From positions 1 through 5,850 of the forward strand of contig JAXHUM010000037.1 in the NCBI GenBank assembly GCA_034189325.1: DNA of 5,850 bases, given 5' to 3'. Under the pieces are notes generated by a model, which had not been told where the DNA came from, searched no databases, and saw only the letters and a list, made by a program, of their open reading frames with translations. The position numbers and the translations under genes were made by a program. This document shows positions 5,361-5,850 of the stretch, piece after piece (positions within the stretch are counted from its first letter, which is position 1; every line of letters begins with the position of its first letter). The DNA is from JAXHUM01 sp034189325. Its GTDB lineage: Bacteria; Desulfobacterota; DSM-4660; Desulfatiglandales; Desulfatiglandaceae.

Positions 5361-5850
5361 TTGACTTTTCAATTAATGATTGTGGTAGGGGCAAGACCGA
5401 ATTTCATGAAAGTCGTCCCGTTGATAGGAGAGATCAACCGACGGCATGATATGGAGCTGTTTCTGGTTCATACGGGACAACACTATGATTCCAATTTGTC
5501 TGACTCATTCTTCAAGGATCTGAATATACAATCTCCTGACGTTAATCTTAACGTAGGCTCCGGTGGCCACGGCGAACAGACAGCAAAAACAATGCTTGGC
5601 CTGGAGCCTGTCATGCTTGATTTGGCACCTGATATGGTACTGGTCATTGGTGATGTCAATTCCACTCTCGCCGCGGCTCTTACATCAGTGAAACTGCACA
5701 TACCTGTCGCGCATGTTGAGGCGGGTCTTCGAAGTTTCAACATGAAGATGCCTGAAGAAGTCAACAGAGTCCTCACGGACCATGTTTCAGATATCCTTTT
5801 TGCCACAGAACCTGTGGCCCTGGAAAACCTTGAACGGGAAGGTATTGATT
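5361..5850 (+). CDS. wecB: UDP-N-acetylglucosamine 2-epimerase, non-hydrolysing (3' truncated by window edge)
   Basis: The open frame runs to the window end and gives 163 of about 360-380 residues expected. The enzyme interconverts UDP-GlcNAc and UDP-ManNAc in the cytoplasm, feeding ManNAc-type sugars into surface polysaccharides. Family motifs are all present in order: VVGARPNFMKV at 8-18, LVHTGQHYD at 35-43, GDVNSTLA at 97-104, HVEAGLRSF at 118-126 and MPEEVNRVLTDH at 130-141. D98, E120 and E132/E133 sit where the catalytic acidic residues of WecB/MnaA enzymes fall; the later conserved His is beyond the window. I chose TTG 5361 because GGGAGGG precedes it at good spacing and the family normally has a few residues before the first beta strand; ATG 5376 would begin directly in that strand. 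The gene is 22 bp behind the DUF354 gene in an apparent operon. The FNMKMPEEVNR form is typical of the branch common in archaea and anaerobic bacteria. A dehydrogenase such as wecC might follow, but that is outside the window. Confidence 0.9.
   Translation, partial: MTFQLMIVVGARPNFMKVVPLIGEINRRHDMELFLVHTGQHYDSNLSDSFFKDLNIQSPDVNLNVGSGGHGEQTAKTMLGLEPVMLDLAPDMVLVIGDVNSTLAAALTSVKLHIPVAHVEAGLRSFNMKMPEEVNRVLTDHVSDILFATEPVALENLEREGID

Noticed and set aside
5483..5806. Minus-strand 107-codon frame
   Set aside because: It is antisense to the clear epimerase motifs (GDVNST, HVEAGLR, PEEVNR) and has shadow-type composition.
1..5850. CRISPR arrays, tRNA or rRNA genes, and insertion-sequence ends
   Set aside because: No regularly spaced repeats, no tRNA T-loop signature and no transposase motifs or terminal inverted repeats were seen on either strand.

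Overview
The window looks like a chromosomal segment from a Gram-negative, probably anaerobic bacterium. The mix of a TMTC-like membrane TPR protein, a DUF354 protein, a non-hydrolysing UDP-GlcNAc 2-epimerase and decayed MNT/HEPN-type toxin-antitoxin genes resembles Desulfobacterota ('deltaproteobacteria'). This is an impression from gene types and moderate base composition; no rRNA or other lineage marker is present. All convincing genes are on the + strand.

Layout: (1) From the left edge to 1775 lies the 3' part of a large polytopic membrane protein with a C-terminal TPR domain (TMTC / PMT-like). Its N-terminus is outside the window. (2) From 1776 to about 3341 there is no intact recognisable gene. 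This 1.57 kb gap is a graveyard of small accessory genes. It holds the C-terminal piece of an addiction-module antitoxin (2205-2366), an 85-codon ORF that looks like the start of an MntA nucleotidyltransferase antitoxin joined in frame to the end of a HepT/DUF86 HEPN toxin (2391-2648), and a small conserved-looking ORF (2778-2969). That ORF overlaps, out of frame, the truncated start of a second nucleotidyltransferase (2914-3093). About 430 bp at the left of the gap are unexplained. (3) From 3342 to the right edge is a tight, co-directional surface-glycan gene set: a family 2 glycosyltransferase with two C-terminal membrane helices, a DUF354 GT-B-like protein 5 bp downstream, and a wecB-type UDP-GlcNAc 2-epimerase that runs off the window.

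How they may work together: the epimerase would supply UDP-ManNAc. The GT2 enzyme probably moves a sugar to or from a polyprenyl-phosphate carrier at the inner membrane. The DUF354 protein resembles nucleotide-sugar enzymes of the MurG / WecB fold. The TMTC-like protein upstream belongs to a superfamily that uses polyprenyl-phosphate sugars, so the two flanks may belong to one glycan locus interrupted by accessory-gene debris. That link is inference.

The most interesting item is the MntA-HepT hybrid ORF: a clean in-frame deletion appears to have welded a type VII toxin-antitoxin pair into one small reading frame that lacks the antitoxin's catalytic aspartates and the toxin's AMPylation-target tyrosine. 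I did not find an intact novel system in this window.
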